A DNA stretch of 16,277 bases from JAYEIH01 sp034659995 (GTDB lineage: Archaea; Methanobacteriota_B; Thermococci; Methanofastidiosales; B48-G16), in contig JAYEIH010000051.1 in NCBI GenBank assembly GCA_034659995.1, positions 1 through 16,277 of the forward strand. Reading direction: 5' to 3'. The notes beneath the pieces were generated by a model. The model did not search any database. It was not told where the DNA came from and worked only from the letters and a program-made list of their open reading frames with translations. A program made the translations under genes and the position numbers. Position 1 is the first letter of the stretch, and each line of letters starts with the position of its first letter. Positions 7,397 through 16,277 of this stretch are shown here, piece after piece.

Positions 7397-8408
7397 GATG
7401 GTAGAACGGTTTACCGGGGCAGAGATCCGGCTTGATATGGGTCAGCCTGATGTACCTGTTTCCGGAAAAATTATAGAAGGTACAAAAAAGGCGCTGACAA
7501 AAAAGACACAGTATACCTCCTCTTCCGGCATTCCTCAGCTGAGGGAACGGATTGCAGAGAGGTACGGAGAAAATAGGGAACATATTATAGTAACACATGG
7601 GGGAAAGCTTCCTATAGCTGCGGCAGTATTCCATGCCAGAAAGGTACTGGTAATAGCTCCTTACTGGCCTGCATATTTTTACTGCCTCAGGAGCTTCTCC
7701 AAAAAATACGAGATTACAAAAACGGAATTTGAAGATTCCTGGATGCCGGAGTTTGATAAACTTGACAGCAGTTTCGATCTTGTTATTATAAACTACCCAA
7801 ACAATCCCACGGGGGTAACCCTCCCCGAAGAAAAGTATAGAGAGCTTGTGGACCTCTGCAATGATTATGAAATAACGATCCTATCCGATGAGACCTATAG
7901 GGATATCAGCTTTTCTGCGACACCCTCGATTCTCGATTTCGAGACTGATTCCATCTTTGTTCACAGCCTATCCAAAACATTCTCGATGACGGGCTTCAGG
8001 CTGGGCTATGCCATTGCATCCAAGGAATGGATACAAAAAATACGGCATTTCCAGCAAATAACGGTAACATGTCCCTCCAATTTTGTGCAGTACGGAGCTT
8101 TAAAGGCGTTTAACAACTATGACAGTGTCGTCGAAAAGATAAAAAAAGTTTATCATGAACGGAAAAGTCGTGCAGAAAGAGCCTTACGGGATAGATTCGA
8201 TTTTGTTTCTCCTGAGGGAACATTTTATATCTTCCCAAAGGTTCCTATGGATTCTTTGGAGTTTGTTGAGAAACTTCTGAAAAAAGGTGTCTCCGTTTTT
8301 CCGGGTGAAGCCTTTGGTGGGTACAGAAGATTTGTCCGGATCTCCCTTGTCACTGAAAGAATAGAGGAAGCCGCTGCGAGAATGAAAAAGGTGATGGATG
8401 GGCTCTGA
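7383..8408 (+). CDS. Class I/II PLP aminotransferase, probably aromatic or aspartate/prephenate type
   Basis: A fold-type I PLP aminotransferase that moves amino groups between amino and keto acids. ATG 7383 (341 aa) is chosen over 7377 because the Shine-Dalgarno sequence GAGGA at 7372-7376 touches 7377 but is 6 bases from 7383. Active-site residues visible: NNPTG (140-144), Asp169 and Tyr172 in LSDETYRD, Schiff-base Lys198 in SLSKTFSMTGFRLGY with Arg206, and the carboxylate-binding Arg319 (RFVRIS). It is shorter than the usual 390 or so residues, mainly at the N-terminus. As the last gene of the aro operon, co-translated with aroC, its likely job is transamination of phenylpyruvate or hydroxyphenylpyruvate, or of prephenate. 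Substrate choice cannot be read from sequence alone. Confidence 0.85.
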   Translation: MNIYEMVERFTGAEIRLDMGQPDVPVSGKIIEGTKKALTKKTQYTSSSGIPQLRERIAERYGENREHIIVTHGGKLPIAAAVFHARKVLVIAPYWPAYFYCLRSFSKKYEITKTEFEDSWMPEFDKLDSSFDLVIINYPNNPTGVTLPEEKYRELVDLCNDYEITILSDETYRDISFSATPSILDFETDSIFVHSLSKTFSMTGFRLGYAIASKEWIQKIRHFQQITVTCPSNFVQYGALKAFNNYDSVVEKIKKVYHERKSRAERALRDRFDFVSPEGTFYIFPKVPMDSLEFVEKLLKKGVSVFPGEAFGGYRRFVRISLVTERIEEAAARMKKVMDGL

Positions 8409-8416
8409 ACGGATCT

Positions 8417-8440
8417 TGGTTTTTCAATACTATTTTCCTT
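8417..8440 (+). terminator. T-rich tract after the aro operon
   Basis: Just after the aminotransferase stop, GGTTTTTCAATACTATTTTCC contains T5 and T4 runs without a strong GC stem. That is consistent with archaeal oligo-T-dependent termination. The call is modest because the runs are short. Confidence 0.4.
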
Positions 8441-8456
8441 ATCTATTGCCAAAAGA

Positions 8457-8464
8457 TTTATATG
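8457..8464 (+). promoter_or_regulatory. TATA-box promoter of lat
   Basis: AAAAGATTTATATGG has the look of BRE plus TATA (TTTATATG). Archaeal spacing puts the transcription start near 8486-8490, inside the left arm of the palindrome at 8488-8515 and about 60 bases before the lat ATG. Confidence 0.5.
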
Positions 8465-8487
8465 GTTCCCGTATACACCTTTAGTAA

Positions 8488-8515
8488 ATCAAGTAAAATC
8501 GGAGTTTTGCTTGAT
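8488..8515 (+). promoter_or_regulatory. 11-bp inverted repeat at the predicted lat transcription start
   Basis: ATCAAGTAAAA (8488-8498) and TTTTGCTTGAT (8505-8515) pair over 11 positions with one G-T, around the 6-base centre TCGGAG. It begins at the predicted start site downstream of the TATA box. As DNA it could be an operator for a dimeric regulator such as an Lrp-family protein. As RNA it would be a hairpin at the extreme 5' end of the lat mRNA, ending 20 bases before the ribosome-binding site. The repeat is plain; the function is inferred. Confidence 0.55.
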
Positions 8516-8547
8516 GATGCATATTTGTTTATTATGGAGGAGTTAAG

Positions 8548-9870
8548 ATGCCGATAAAACCAGAGAATGTTCTTCCAACACTGAAAAAGAGTGTACTCGT
8601 TGATGGATACAACATAATTATTGATATGGAAAAAAGTAAAAACTCGTACATAGTTGATGCCCGGGACGGCAGGAAATTCTTAGATTTCTACACATTTTTT
8701 GCATCTGCCCCACTGGGCATGAATCATCCCAAACTGGCGAACGATGAGTTCAAGGAGAGGGTCTTCAGAGCGGCGGTGAATAAGGTGGCCAACTCTGATA
8801 TATACACCATGGAGTTTGCGGAGTGGGTGGATGCCGTAAGAAGGATAGCCATGCCTAAGTACCTGCCGCACCTCTTCCAGGTTTCTGGCGGCGCGCTGGC
8901 AGTTGAGAATGCCTTGAAGGTAGCCTTTGACTGGAAAGTAAAAACAAATCTGAACAATGGAGCCGAGGCAATTAAAGGGAAGAAGGTCATGCACTTTGAC
9001 CATGCATTCCACGGAAGAACGGGATATACTATGTCGTTGACGCATACAGCCGATTCACGGAAGTACCAGTTCTTTCCAAAGTTTGACTGGCCCAGAGTTG
9101 ATCCGCCAATCGTAAGGTTCCCGGTAAGGGATTATCTTGAGGAACTGAAGAAGAAGGAATCAAAGGCCTTGGAGAGGATCTCCTGTATTCTTGAGAAGGA
9201 TCATGAAGATATTGCGGCATTTATTATGGAGCCTATTCAAGGAGAAGGAGGAGATAACTTCTTCAGAAAGGAGTTTGTCCAGGAGGTCAGAAAACTCTGT
9301 ACCGAGTACGATCTTCTGCTCGTATTTGATGAGGTCCAAGCAGGAATGGGGATTACGGGCAAATGGTGGGCGCACCAGCACTTTGATGTGAAACCCGACA
9401 TTATAGCCTTTGGTAAAAAGATGCAGATCTGCGGAATAATGGCCGGAAAAAAGGTAGATGAGATTGAAGACAATCCTTTTGTAGAATCAAGTAGAATAAA
9501 CTCCACATGGGGCGGCAATCTTGTTGATATGGTAAGGGCTACTCGTATTTTGGAGATCATAGAGGAGGATAACCTACTTGAGAACGCACGAAAGCAGGGA
9601 AAAAAGCTGCTGGCAATGCTTCAGGATATTCAGAAGGAGTTCCCAGAATTAATCTCCAATGCGCGCGGGTTAGGACTGATGTGTTCCTTCGATCTTCCCA
9701 ATACAAAGCTGAGAGATGAGTTCAGGAAGCGGTGCTTTGAAAATGACATGCTCATCCTTGCCTGCGGAAAAAAGACCATTCGGTTTAGACCGATTCTCTC
9801 TGTGGGAGGCGAGGAGTTGAAGCTGGCAGATGAAAGGATGAGAAAGGTTCTCAATGATATGAAGAACTGA
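8548..9870 (+). CDS. lat: L-lysine 6-aminotransferase (lysine epsilon-aminotransferase)
   Basis: Class III PLP aminotransferase that converts the epsilon-amino group of lysine with 2-oxoglutarate to 2-aminoadipate 6-semialdehyde (which cyclises to piperideine-6-carboxylate) and glutamate. The 440-residue product matches my memory of the Mycobacterium tuberculosis Rv3290c family nearly end to end: SVLVDGYNIIIDMEKS, FFASAPLGMNHP, FQVSGGALAVENALKVAFDWK, AFHGRTGYTMSLTHT, FPKFDWPRVD. Cofactor residues are Glu228 in EPIQGEGGD, Asp261 in VFDEVQAGMG, and the Schiff-base lysine in FGKKMQICG (Lys290 or 291). Upstream GGAGG (8536-8540) is well spaced for the ATG. It has its own promoter and is not part of the aro operon. 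No lysine-degradation partner is adjacent, so whether it serves catabolism or a special metabolite is unknown. Confidence 0.9.
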   Translation: MPIKPENVLPTLKKSVLVDGYNIIIDMEKSKNSYIVDARDGRKFLDFYTFFASAPLGMNHPKLANDEFKERVFRAAVNKVANSDIYTMEFAEWVDAVRRIAMPKYLPHLFQVSGGALAVENALKVAFDWKVKTNLNNGAEAIKGKKVMHFDHAFHGRTGYTMSLTHTADSRKYQFFPKFDWPRVDPPIVRFPVRDYLEELKKKESKALERISCILEKDHEDIAAFIMEPIQGEGGDNFFRKEFVQEVRKLCTEYDLLLVFDEVQAGMGITGKWWAHQHFDVKPDIIAFGKKMQICGIMAGKKVDEIEDNPFVESSRINSTWGGNLVDMVRATRILEIIEEDNLLENARKQGKKLLAMLQDIQKEFPELISNARGLGLMCSFDLPNTKLRDEFRKRCFENDMLILACGKKTIRFRPILSVGGEELKLADERMRKVLNDMKN

Positions 9871-9874
9871 TTTC

Positions 9875-9900
9875 ATTTTTATATTTTTTTCTTTTTTTCT
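9875..9900 (+). terminator. Poly-T terminator after lat
   Basis: Directly behind the lat stop is a pyrimidine tract with T5, T7 and T7 runs (CATTTTTATATTTTTTTCTTTTTTTC in outline). This is a strong archaeal intrinsic termination signal and separates lat from the rRNA operon. Confidence 0.75.
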
Positions 9901-9920
9901 GTGCATGATGGCCACCGATA

Positions 9921-9930
9921 GATTTAAAAA
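9921..9930 (+). promoter_or_regulatory. rRNA operon promoter P1 (TATA box)
   Basis: GATTTAAAAA is a good archaeal TATA box, downstream of the lat terminator and about 25 bases before ATATCCCC, the expected start region near 9951-9956. The transcript would have a leader of roughly 250 bases before mature 16S. Confidence 0.55.
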
Positions 9931-9977
9931 GATGTCTCTCTTATCTTAATATCCCCTCGATAAATATGCCACGTGCA

Positions 9978-9990
9978 AAAATTTTATAAT
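9978..9990 (+). promoter_or_regulatory. Possible second rRNA promoter P2
   Basis: AAAATTTTATAAT, preceded by GTGC, resembles a second BRE/TATA element with a start near 10010. Tandem promoters are common before rRNA operons, but this box sits inside an inverted repeat (9955-9997) and could be leader structure instead. Confidence 0.3.
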
Positions 9991-10090
9991 ATCGAGGAGT
10001 GAAATGTCTAAGTGACCTAATTACGTGGCGGTTCCGATTGGGGTAACCTGATTAATGAAGAATCGTCTTCCAATTAGGGCAAAAAAATGA

Positions 10091-10117
10091 AAGTCCTATA
10101 ACCATTTTATAGGATTT
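10091..10117 (+). other. 11-bp hairpin in the pre-16S leader
   Basis: AAGTCCTATAA (10091-10101) pairs with TTATAGGATTT (10107-10117), with one G-U, around the 5-base loop CCATT. It lies 7 bases before the left arm of the 16S processing stem, so it is part of the leader RNA and may help the stem to nucleate. No function is assigned. Confidence 0.5.
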
Positions 10118-10124
10118 GATATAC

Positions 10125-10158
10125 GTCTAGCAGTTAGGTGATATTCGGATATGATGCT
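10125..10158 (+). other. Left arm of the 16S pre-rRNA processing stem, with BHB motif
   Basis: This segment pairs with 11689-11722. Outer helix 10125-10136 pairs with 11711-11722 (12 bp, one G-U). Central helix GGTG 10137-10140 pairs with CACC 11704-11707. A 3-base bulge ATA (10141-10143) lies on this strand and AAT (11708-11710) on the other. Inner helix 10144-10158 pairs with 11689-11703 (15 bp, with G-U pairs). Each bulge lies 3' of the 4-bp helix on its strand, the canonical substrate of archaeal tRNA splicing endonuclease. Confidence 0.9.
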
Positions 10159-10206
10159 AAAATCTCTATAGTGTGCATCGCTATATTCTTGTGTGTTACT
10201 CCCACA

Positions 10207-11679
<1,473 letters not shown>

Positions 11680-11688
11680 ACAAATAAT

Positions 11689-11722
11689 GGCATTATATTC
11701 GAACACCAATTGACTGCTAGAC
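11689..11722 (+). other. Right arm of the 16S pre-rRNA processing stem, with BHB motif
   Basis: Partner of 10125-10158: inner helix 11689-11703, central CACC 11704-11707, bulge AAT 11708-11710, outer helix 11711-11722. It starts about 10 bases after the mature 16S 3' end. Cleavage in the two bulges would release a pre-16S that archaea typically circularise. Confidence 0.9.
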
Positions 11723-11729
11723 TAATAAC

Positions 11730-11752
11730 GATCACAACCGAAGGTTGCGATC
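11730..11752 (+). other. Hairpin in the 16S-tRNA spacer
   Basis: GATC-A-CAACC and GGTTG-C-GATC form a 9-bp stem with one A-C mismatch and a GAA loop. It follows the 16S stem and probably is spacer structure that keeps processing signals apart. Confidence 0.45.
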
Positions 11753-11757
11753 TTGAA

Positions 11758-11790
11758 GACACAACTATATTCTTTGGATATAATTGTGTC
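11758..11790 (+). other. Hairpin just before tRNA-Ala
   Basis: GACACAA-C-TATAT (11758-11770) pairs with ATATA-A-TTGTGTC (11778-11790): 12 bp with one mismatch and a 7-base loop TCTTTGG. It ends 7 bases before the tRNA 5' end, so it might influence RNase P access. Function is inferred. Confidence 0.5.
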
Positions 11791-11797
11791 ATGTAAC

Positions 11798-11870
11798 GGG
11801 CTCATAGCTCAGTTGGAAGAGTGCTGCCTTTGCAAGGCAGATGCCCCGGGTTCAAGTCCCGGTGAGTCCA
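11798..11870 (+). tRNA. tRNA-Ala (UGC)
   Basis: A 73-base cloverleaf with acceptor GGGCTCA pairing with TGAGTCC, including the G3-U70 wobble that specifies alanine. The D arm carries AGCTCAGTTGG, the anticodon loop CTTTGCAAG gives UGC, and the T arm has GGTTCAAGTCC. The discriminator is A and CCA is not encoded. Its position between 16S and 23S is the common euryarchaeal arrangement. Confidence 0.97.
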
Positions 11871-11917
11871 CTTAGCTATGAGATGCAGCTCATGATAATA
11901 ATTCAAGTTATGAGTGA

Positions 11918-11968
11918 AGGGCCGATATCCATGAAGCCATGCATACATCGTATCCACCAACTATCCTT
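11918..11968 (+). other. Left arm of the 23S pre-rRNA processing stem, with BHB motif
   Basis: Pairs with 15023-15066. AGGGCC 11918-11923 pairs with GGCCCT 15061-15066. After an internal loop there is a perfect 20-bp helix, 11935-11954 with 15037-15056. Central CACC 11955-11958 pairs with GGTG 15030-15033. A bulge AAC (11959-11961) lies on this strand and TAA (15034-15036) on the other. Inner helix 11962-11968 pairs with 15023-15029 (7 bp). Bulge size and orientation are canonical for splicing endonuclease. Confidence 0.92.
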
Positions 11969-11980
11969 TAGTTTAAGTAG

Positions 11981-15011
<3,031 letters not shown>

Positions 15012-15022
15012 CGAAAGGGCTC

Positions 15023-15066
15023 AAGGATGGGTGTAAGATACGATGTATGCATGGCTTTGTGGCCCT
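15023..15066 (+). other. Right arm of the 23S pre-rRNA processing stem, with BHB motif
   Basis: Partner of 11918-11968: inner helix 15023-15029, central GGTG 15030-15033, bulge TAA 15034-15036, 20-bp helix 15037-15056, outer GGCCCT 15061-15066. Confidence 0.92.
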
Positions 15067-15085
15067 TGGCCGCAGAAAAGAGGAT

Positions 15086-15124
15086 GCTGTAGTAGGATAG
15101 TTCTATAGCCCCTCAACGATGAGG
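15086..15124 (+). other. Two hairpins in the rRNA operon trailer
   Basis: GCTGTAG (15086-15092) pairs with CTATAGC (15103-15109), one G-U, 10-base loop. CCTCA (15111-15115) pairs with TGAGG (15120-15124), loop ACGA. They occupy the place where a 5S gene could stand, but no 5S landmark such as CCGAAC is present. No complete C/D or H/ACA box set was found, so this is described only as trailer structure. Confidence 0.4.
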
Positions 15125-15156
15125 TGAGAGAGTATAGCAGATAGTGCAATGTTGCT

Positions 15157-15171
15157 GGGTGTTCTTTTCTT
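15157..15171 (+). terminator. T-rich end of the rRNA operon
   Basis: GGGTGTTCTTTTCTT is a pyrimidine run after the trailer hairpins and at the stop of the convergent minus-strand gene, the natural place for rRNA transcription to end. The T runs are short, so confidence is moderate. Confidence 0.45.
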
Positions 15172-15511
15172 ATACTCCAAGCAAAGATCCAATAGTGAAT
15201 CCTACAAGTATTCCGCACGCCTTCAAAATTGTTTTATTGGCAATTTGGCCCGTTTCAAAATATTCGCTTAAAATAAAAGCAAAAAAAATGGCTGTCCCCA
15301 CTGCAAATCCCATAAACATTCTTTTTGAATCTAATAAGTACATATAAATAAAGAGACCGATAACAGCCCCCGTAAAGGCACCAACGAAATTCCACCCCAG
15401 AGTCCTTTTTGTTGTGATTTTTTTCGATAGCTTTGATCCGATTAAGATCCCAATAACGTATAGAAGCCCAAATGAAAGGGACAATGCAACTATTTCAATA
15501 ATTTCATTCAT
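15170..15511 (-). CDS. Small four-helix membrane protein, unknown function
   Basis: A 113-residue hydrophobic protein that I do not recognise. Four membrane segments can be read: about 5-25, 40-60, 64-83 and 93-112, joined by short loops. The first loop is basic (KLSKKITTKR), and the 60-64 turn reads LDSKR. The second segment has the glycine-rich pattern NFVGAFTGAVIG, and the third contains GFAVGT. No signal peptide, catalytic motif or metal site is evident. The start is supported by GAGGTGA at good distance on the minus strand. The ATG overlaps the stop of an upstream frame as ATGA, suggesting translational coupling. The gene converges with the rRNA operon. GFAVGT is shared with the next membrane gene upstream. 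A holin-like, transporter-like or sensor role is possible but unsupported. Confidence 0.75.
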   Translation of the reverse strand: MNEIIEIVALSLSFGLLYVIGILIGSKLSKKITTKRTLGWNFVGAFTGAVIGLFIYMYLLDSKRMFMGFAVGTAIFFAFILSEYFETGQIANKTILKACGILVGFTIGSLLGV

Positions 15512-15680
15512 TTTTTATCACCTCTATATACAACAAACTCTTTTTTATATTTTTTACTTTCCAATTTACATAGTTCTACGCTATCCAAGAAATGTTTTCT
15601 GTCTTCATATTCGGTCTGAGAAAGACTGCCTATTCCACCACATAGTACTGCTGGTACTCTGGATAGTTCAGGAGACTCAT
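15508..15680 (-). pseudogene. Possible small gene with a -1 frameshift
   Basis: On the minus strand ATG at 15680 opens a frame reading MSLLNYPEYQQYYVVE, then TAG (15630-15632). Close by, the -1 frame is open from about 15681 and continues with protein-like text (QTEYEDRKHFLDSVELCKL and a Lys-rich end) to a TGA at 15508-15510. That stop overlaps the start of the downstream membrane gene as ATGA. The second frame has no ATG of its own. Joining the two near 15632 would give a soluble protein of about 57 residues. It could be a decayed gene, a sequencing indel, programmed -1 frameshifting, or two chance frames. No ribosome-binding site is seen before 15680. I do not recognise the product. Confidence 0.35.
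15542..15554 (-). promoter_or_regulatory. Possible TATA box for the distal membrane gene
   Basis: On the minus strand AAAAAATATAAAAA lies about 35-45 bases before the ATG at 15511, giving a short 5' leader that includes the GAGGTGA site. It also lies inside the putative frameshifted ORF, and an A/T-rich stretch here is weak evidence. Confidence 0.3.
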
Positions 15681-15702
15681 GTTAGTCTATTCTTTTGCGA
15701 TA

Positions 15703-16128
15703 TCACCATTCCTCTCTGTAAATTTTTATAAACGAAACTGGAAAAGTACCGACAGCAAAACCTCCAATAAATCCTTTCACGAAAAATCCGAAATTGCCAC
15801 TGTGCATGATAAATGCATGATAAAATATCCATGTTTCAATAATTCCTAAGAGTAATAATCCGAAAAAGACTTGAAACGATTCATTTTTCCATATTCTTTT
15901 TATCGCCCCCTTTTCGGGATATATTTCCTGTTTTTCTCTTCTTTTCTTCTCTAAAGCAAGTACTGTTGGATTGAGTATCATCCCTATCCCGAGACCTGCC
16001 CAAAATCCATCGCTTCCACTAGAAGGGTATCCTGGAGTATCAAAATAAGTTAAAGCTTCTACTATTACAAGTACAGCCGCAATAACAACTATTTTTATCC
16101 ACTTGTTTTTCCAGATTTTTCCTGACAT
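15703..16128 (-). CDS. Small four-helix membrane protein, unknown function
   Basis: The start is set at the ATG at 16128 (141 aa, MSGKIWKNKW) because AAGGAG precedes it with 6-7 base spacing. An ATG 51 bases further upstream lacks such a site and overlaps the preceding partial gene. Four membrane segments are visible: about 11-28 (IKIVVIAAVLVIVEALTYF), 41-59, 86-107 and 112-134. Between the second and third is a charged cytosolic-looking loop of roughly 25 residues (LEKKRREKQEIYPEKGAIKR). The fourth segment contains IGGFAVGT, similar to FMGFAVGT in the next gene, and the tail KIYREEW is polar. No family is recognised. The topology and shared motif suggest that the two proteins are distant relatives. 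Base composition is more AT-rich than the aro genes. Confidence 0.72.
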   Translation of the reverse strand: MSGKIWKNKWIKIVVIAAVLVIVEALTYFDTPGYPSSGSDGFWAGLGIGMILNPTVLALEKKRREKQEIYPEKGAIKRIWKNESFQVFFGLLLLGIIETWIFYHAFIMHSGNFGFFVKGFIGGFAVGTFPVSFIKIYREEW

Positions 16129-16156
16129 TAAAGTCTCCTTTATATTTATTTTAATA

Positions 16157-16276
16157 TCAACGCTCCTTGAGTGTACCAAGGAGTATATAGATCATTGCAG
16201 TTAAAACACTTCCAGTAAGATACCCTTGAGCGAATATACACAAAGATCCGTTTTTCACTACTATAGAATTGTTAAA
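16157..16276 (-). CDS. C-terminal part of a third small membrane protein, cut by window edge
   Basis: On the minus strand the frame is open from the window edge to TGA at 16157-16159, giving 39 residues that end in FAQGYLTGSVLTAMIYILLG and then TLKER. This is a membrane helix followed by a short charged tail, the same layout as the end of the next gene (FVKGFIGGFAVGTFPVSFI, then a charged tail). Phe, Gly, Gly and Glu coincide in register when the two tails are aligned without gaps. It ends about 28 bases before the downstream ATG at 16128, fitting a co-transcribed gene. An internal GTG or ATG could make it a tiny complete ORF, but the open edge favours a truncated longer gene. Confidence 0.45.
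   Translation of the reverse strand, partial: FNNSIVVKNGSLCIFAQGYLTGSVLTAMIYILLGTLKER
16167..16187 (-). repeat. 7-bp inverted repeat within the partial gene
   Basis: CTCCTTG and CAAGGAG flank a 7-base centre AGTGTAC near the 3' end of the partial minus-strand gene. It may be a small attenuating hairpin between genes or simply chance within coding sequence. Confidence 0.25.
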
Positions 16277-16277
16277 A

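Larger units (their letters stand above)
9871..10206 (+). other. Non-coding interval: lat terminator, rrn promoters and pre-16S leader
   Basis: No credible gene lies here. In order it holds the poly-T tract, a TATA box at 9923-9930, an 8-bp inverted repeat (CCTCGATA 9955-9962 with TATCGAGG 9990-9997) and a second AT-rich promoter candidate at 9981-9988. After these come a 7-bp inverted repeat (CCTAATT 10016-10022 with AATTAGG 10072-10078), an 11-bp hairpin (10091-10117) and the left arm of the 16S processing stem (10125-10158). The rest up to the mature 16S end shows nothing specific. Confidence 0.7.

Noticed and set aside
8514..8546. Ten-codon ORF (MMHICLLWRS) just before lat
   Set aside because: It has no ribosome-binding site, is very short, and its end is simply the lat Shine-Dalgarno region; there is no lysine-codon enrichment to suggest attenuation.
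8465..8547. Lysine riboswitch upstream of lat
   Set aside because: The leader is only about 60 bases with one hairpin; the lysine riboswitch is much longer with a five-way junction.
15067..15160. 5S rRNA or a C/D-box guide RNA in the trailer
   Set aside because: No CCGAAC-type 5S core, and no paired C (RUGAUGA) and D (CUGA) boxes were found.
15414..15731. Plus-strand ORF of 105 codons
   Set aside because: It is antisense to the membrane gene and its promoter region, has no ribosome-binding site, and is an AT-rich Phe/Ile/Tyr-rich shadow.

Overview
The window comes from an archaeon. The 16S and 23S rRNA genes have archaeal signatures. Both are enclosed by long inverted repeats that fold into bulge-helix-bulge (BHB) processing motifs. 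Promoters are TATA-box type, genes end in T-rich tracts, and a tRNA-Ala(UGC) sits between 16S and 23S. The 16S text looks euryarchaeal, probably Thermoplasmata-like, but that placement is from memory of 16S features and is uncertain. No 5S rRNA is recognisable after the 23S.

Layout: (1) 1-750, the 3' part of a prephenate dehydrogenase gene (tyrA). (2) 751-972, a promoter region with a short leader ORF that ends in aromatic codons. (3) 973-8408, an eight-gene head-to-tail operon, aroF-aroB-aroD-aroE-aroK-aroA-aroC-aminotransferase, in which each gene overlaps the next by 4 to 17 bases. It encodes every step from erythrose-4-phosphate plus PEP to chorismate, plus a PLP aminotransferase suited to making Phe/Tyr or their precursors. 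With tyrA it covers most of tyrosine synthesis; a chorismate mutase is not seen. (4) 8409-9905, a separately promoted L-lysine 6-aminotransferase gene (lat) with a palindrome at its predicted transcription start and a strong T-tract after it. (5) 9906-15170, the rRNA operon: promoter(s), structured leader, 16S, tRNA-Ala, 23S, structured trailer and T-rich end. (6) 15170-16277, an AT-rich block on the minus strand with three small membrane-protein genes (one partial) and what looks like a frameshifted small gene between two of them.

The most interesting points are: the aromatic-rich leader ORF placed across the ribosome-binding site and start of aroF; a complete bacterial-style shikimate operon in an archaeon, including a P-loop AroK instead of the usual archaeal GHMP-type kinase; canonical BHB motifs around both rRNAs that share the same 4-bp central helix; the palindrome at the lat promoter; and the cluster of related-looking small membrane proteins.
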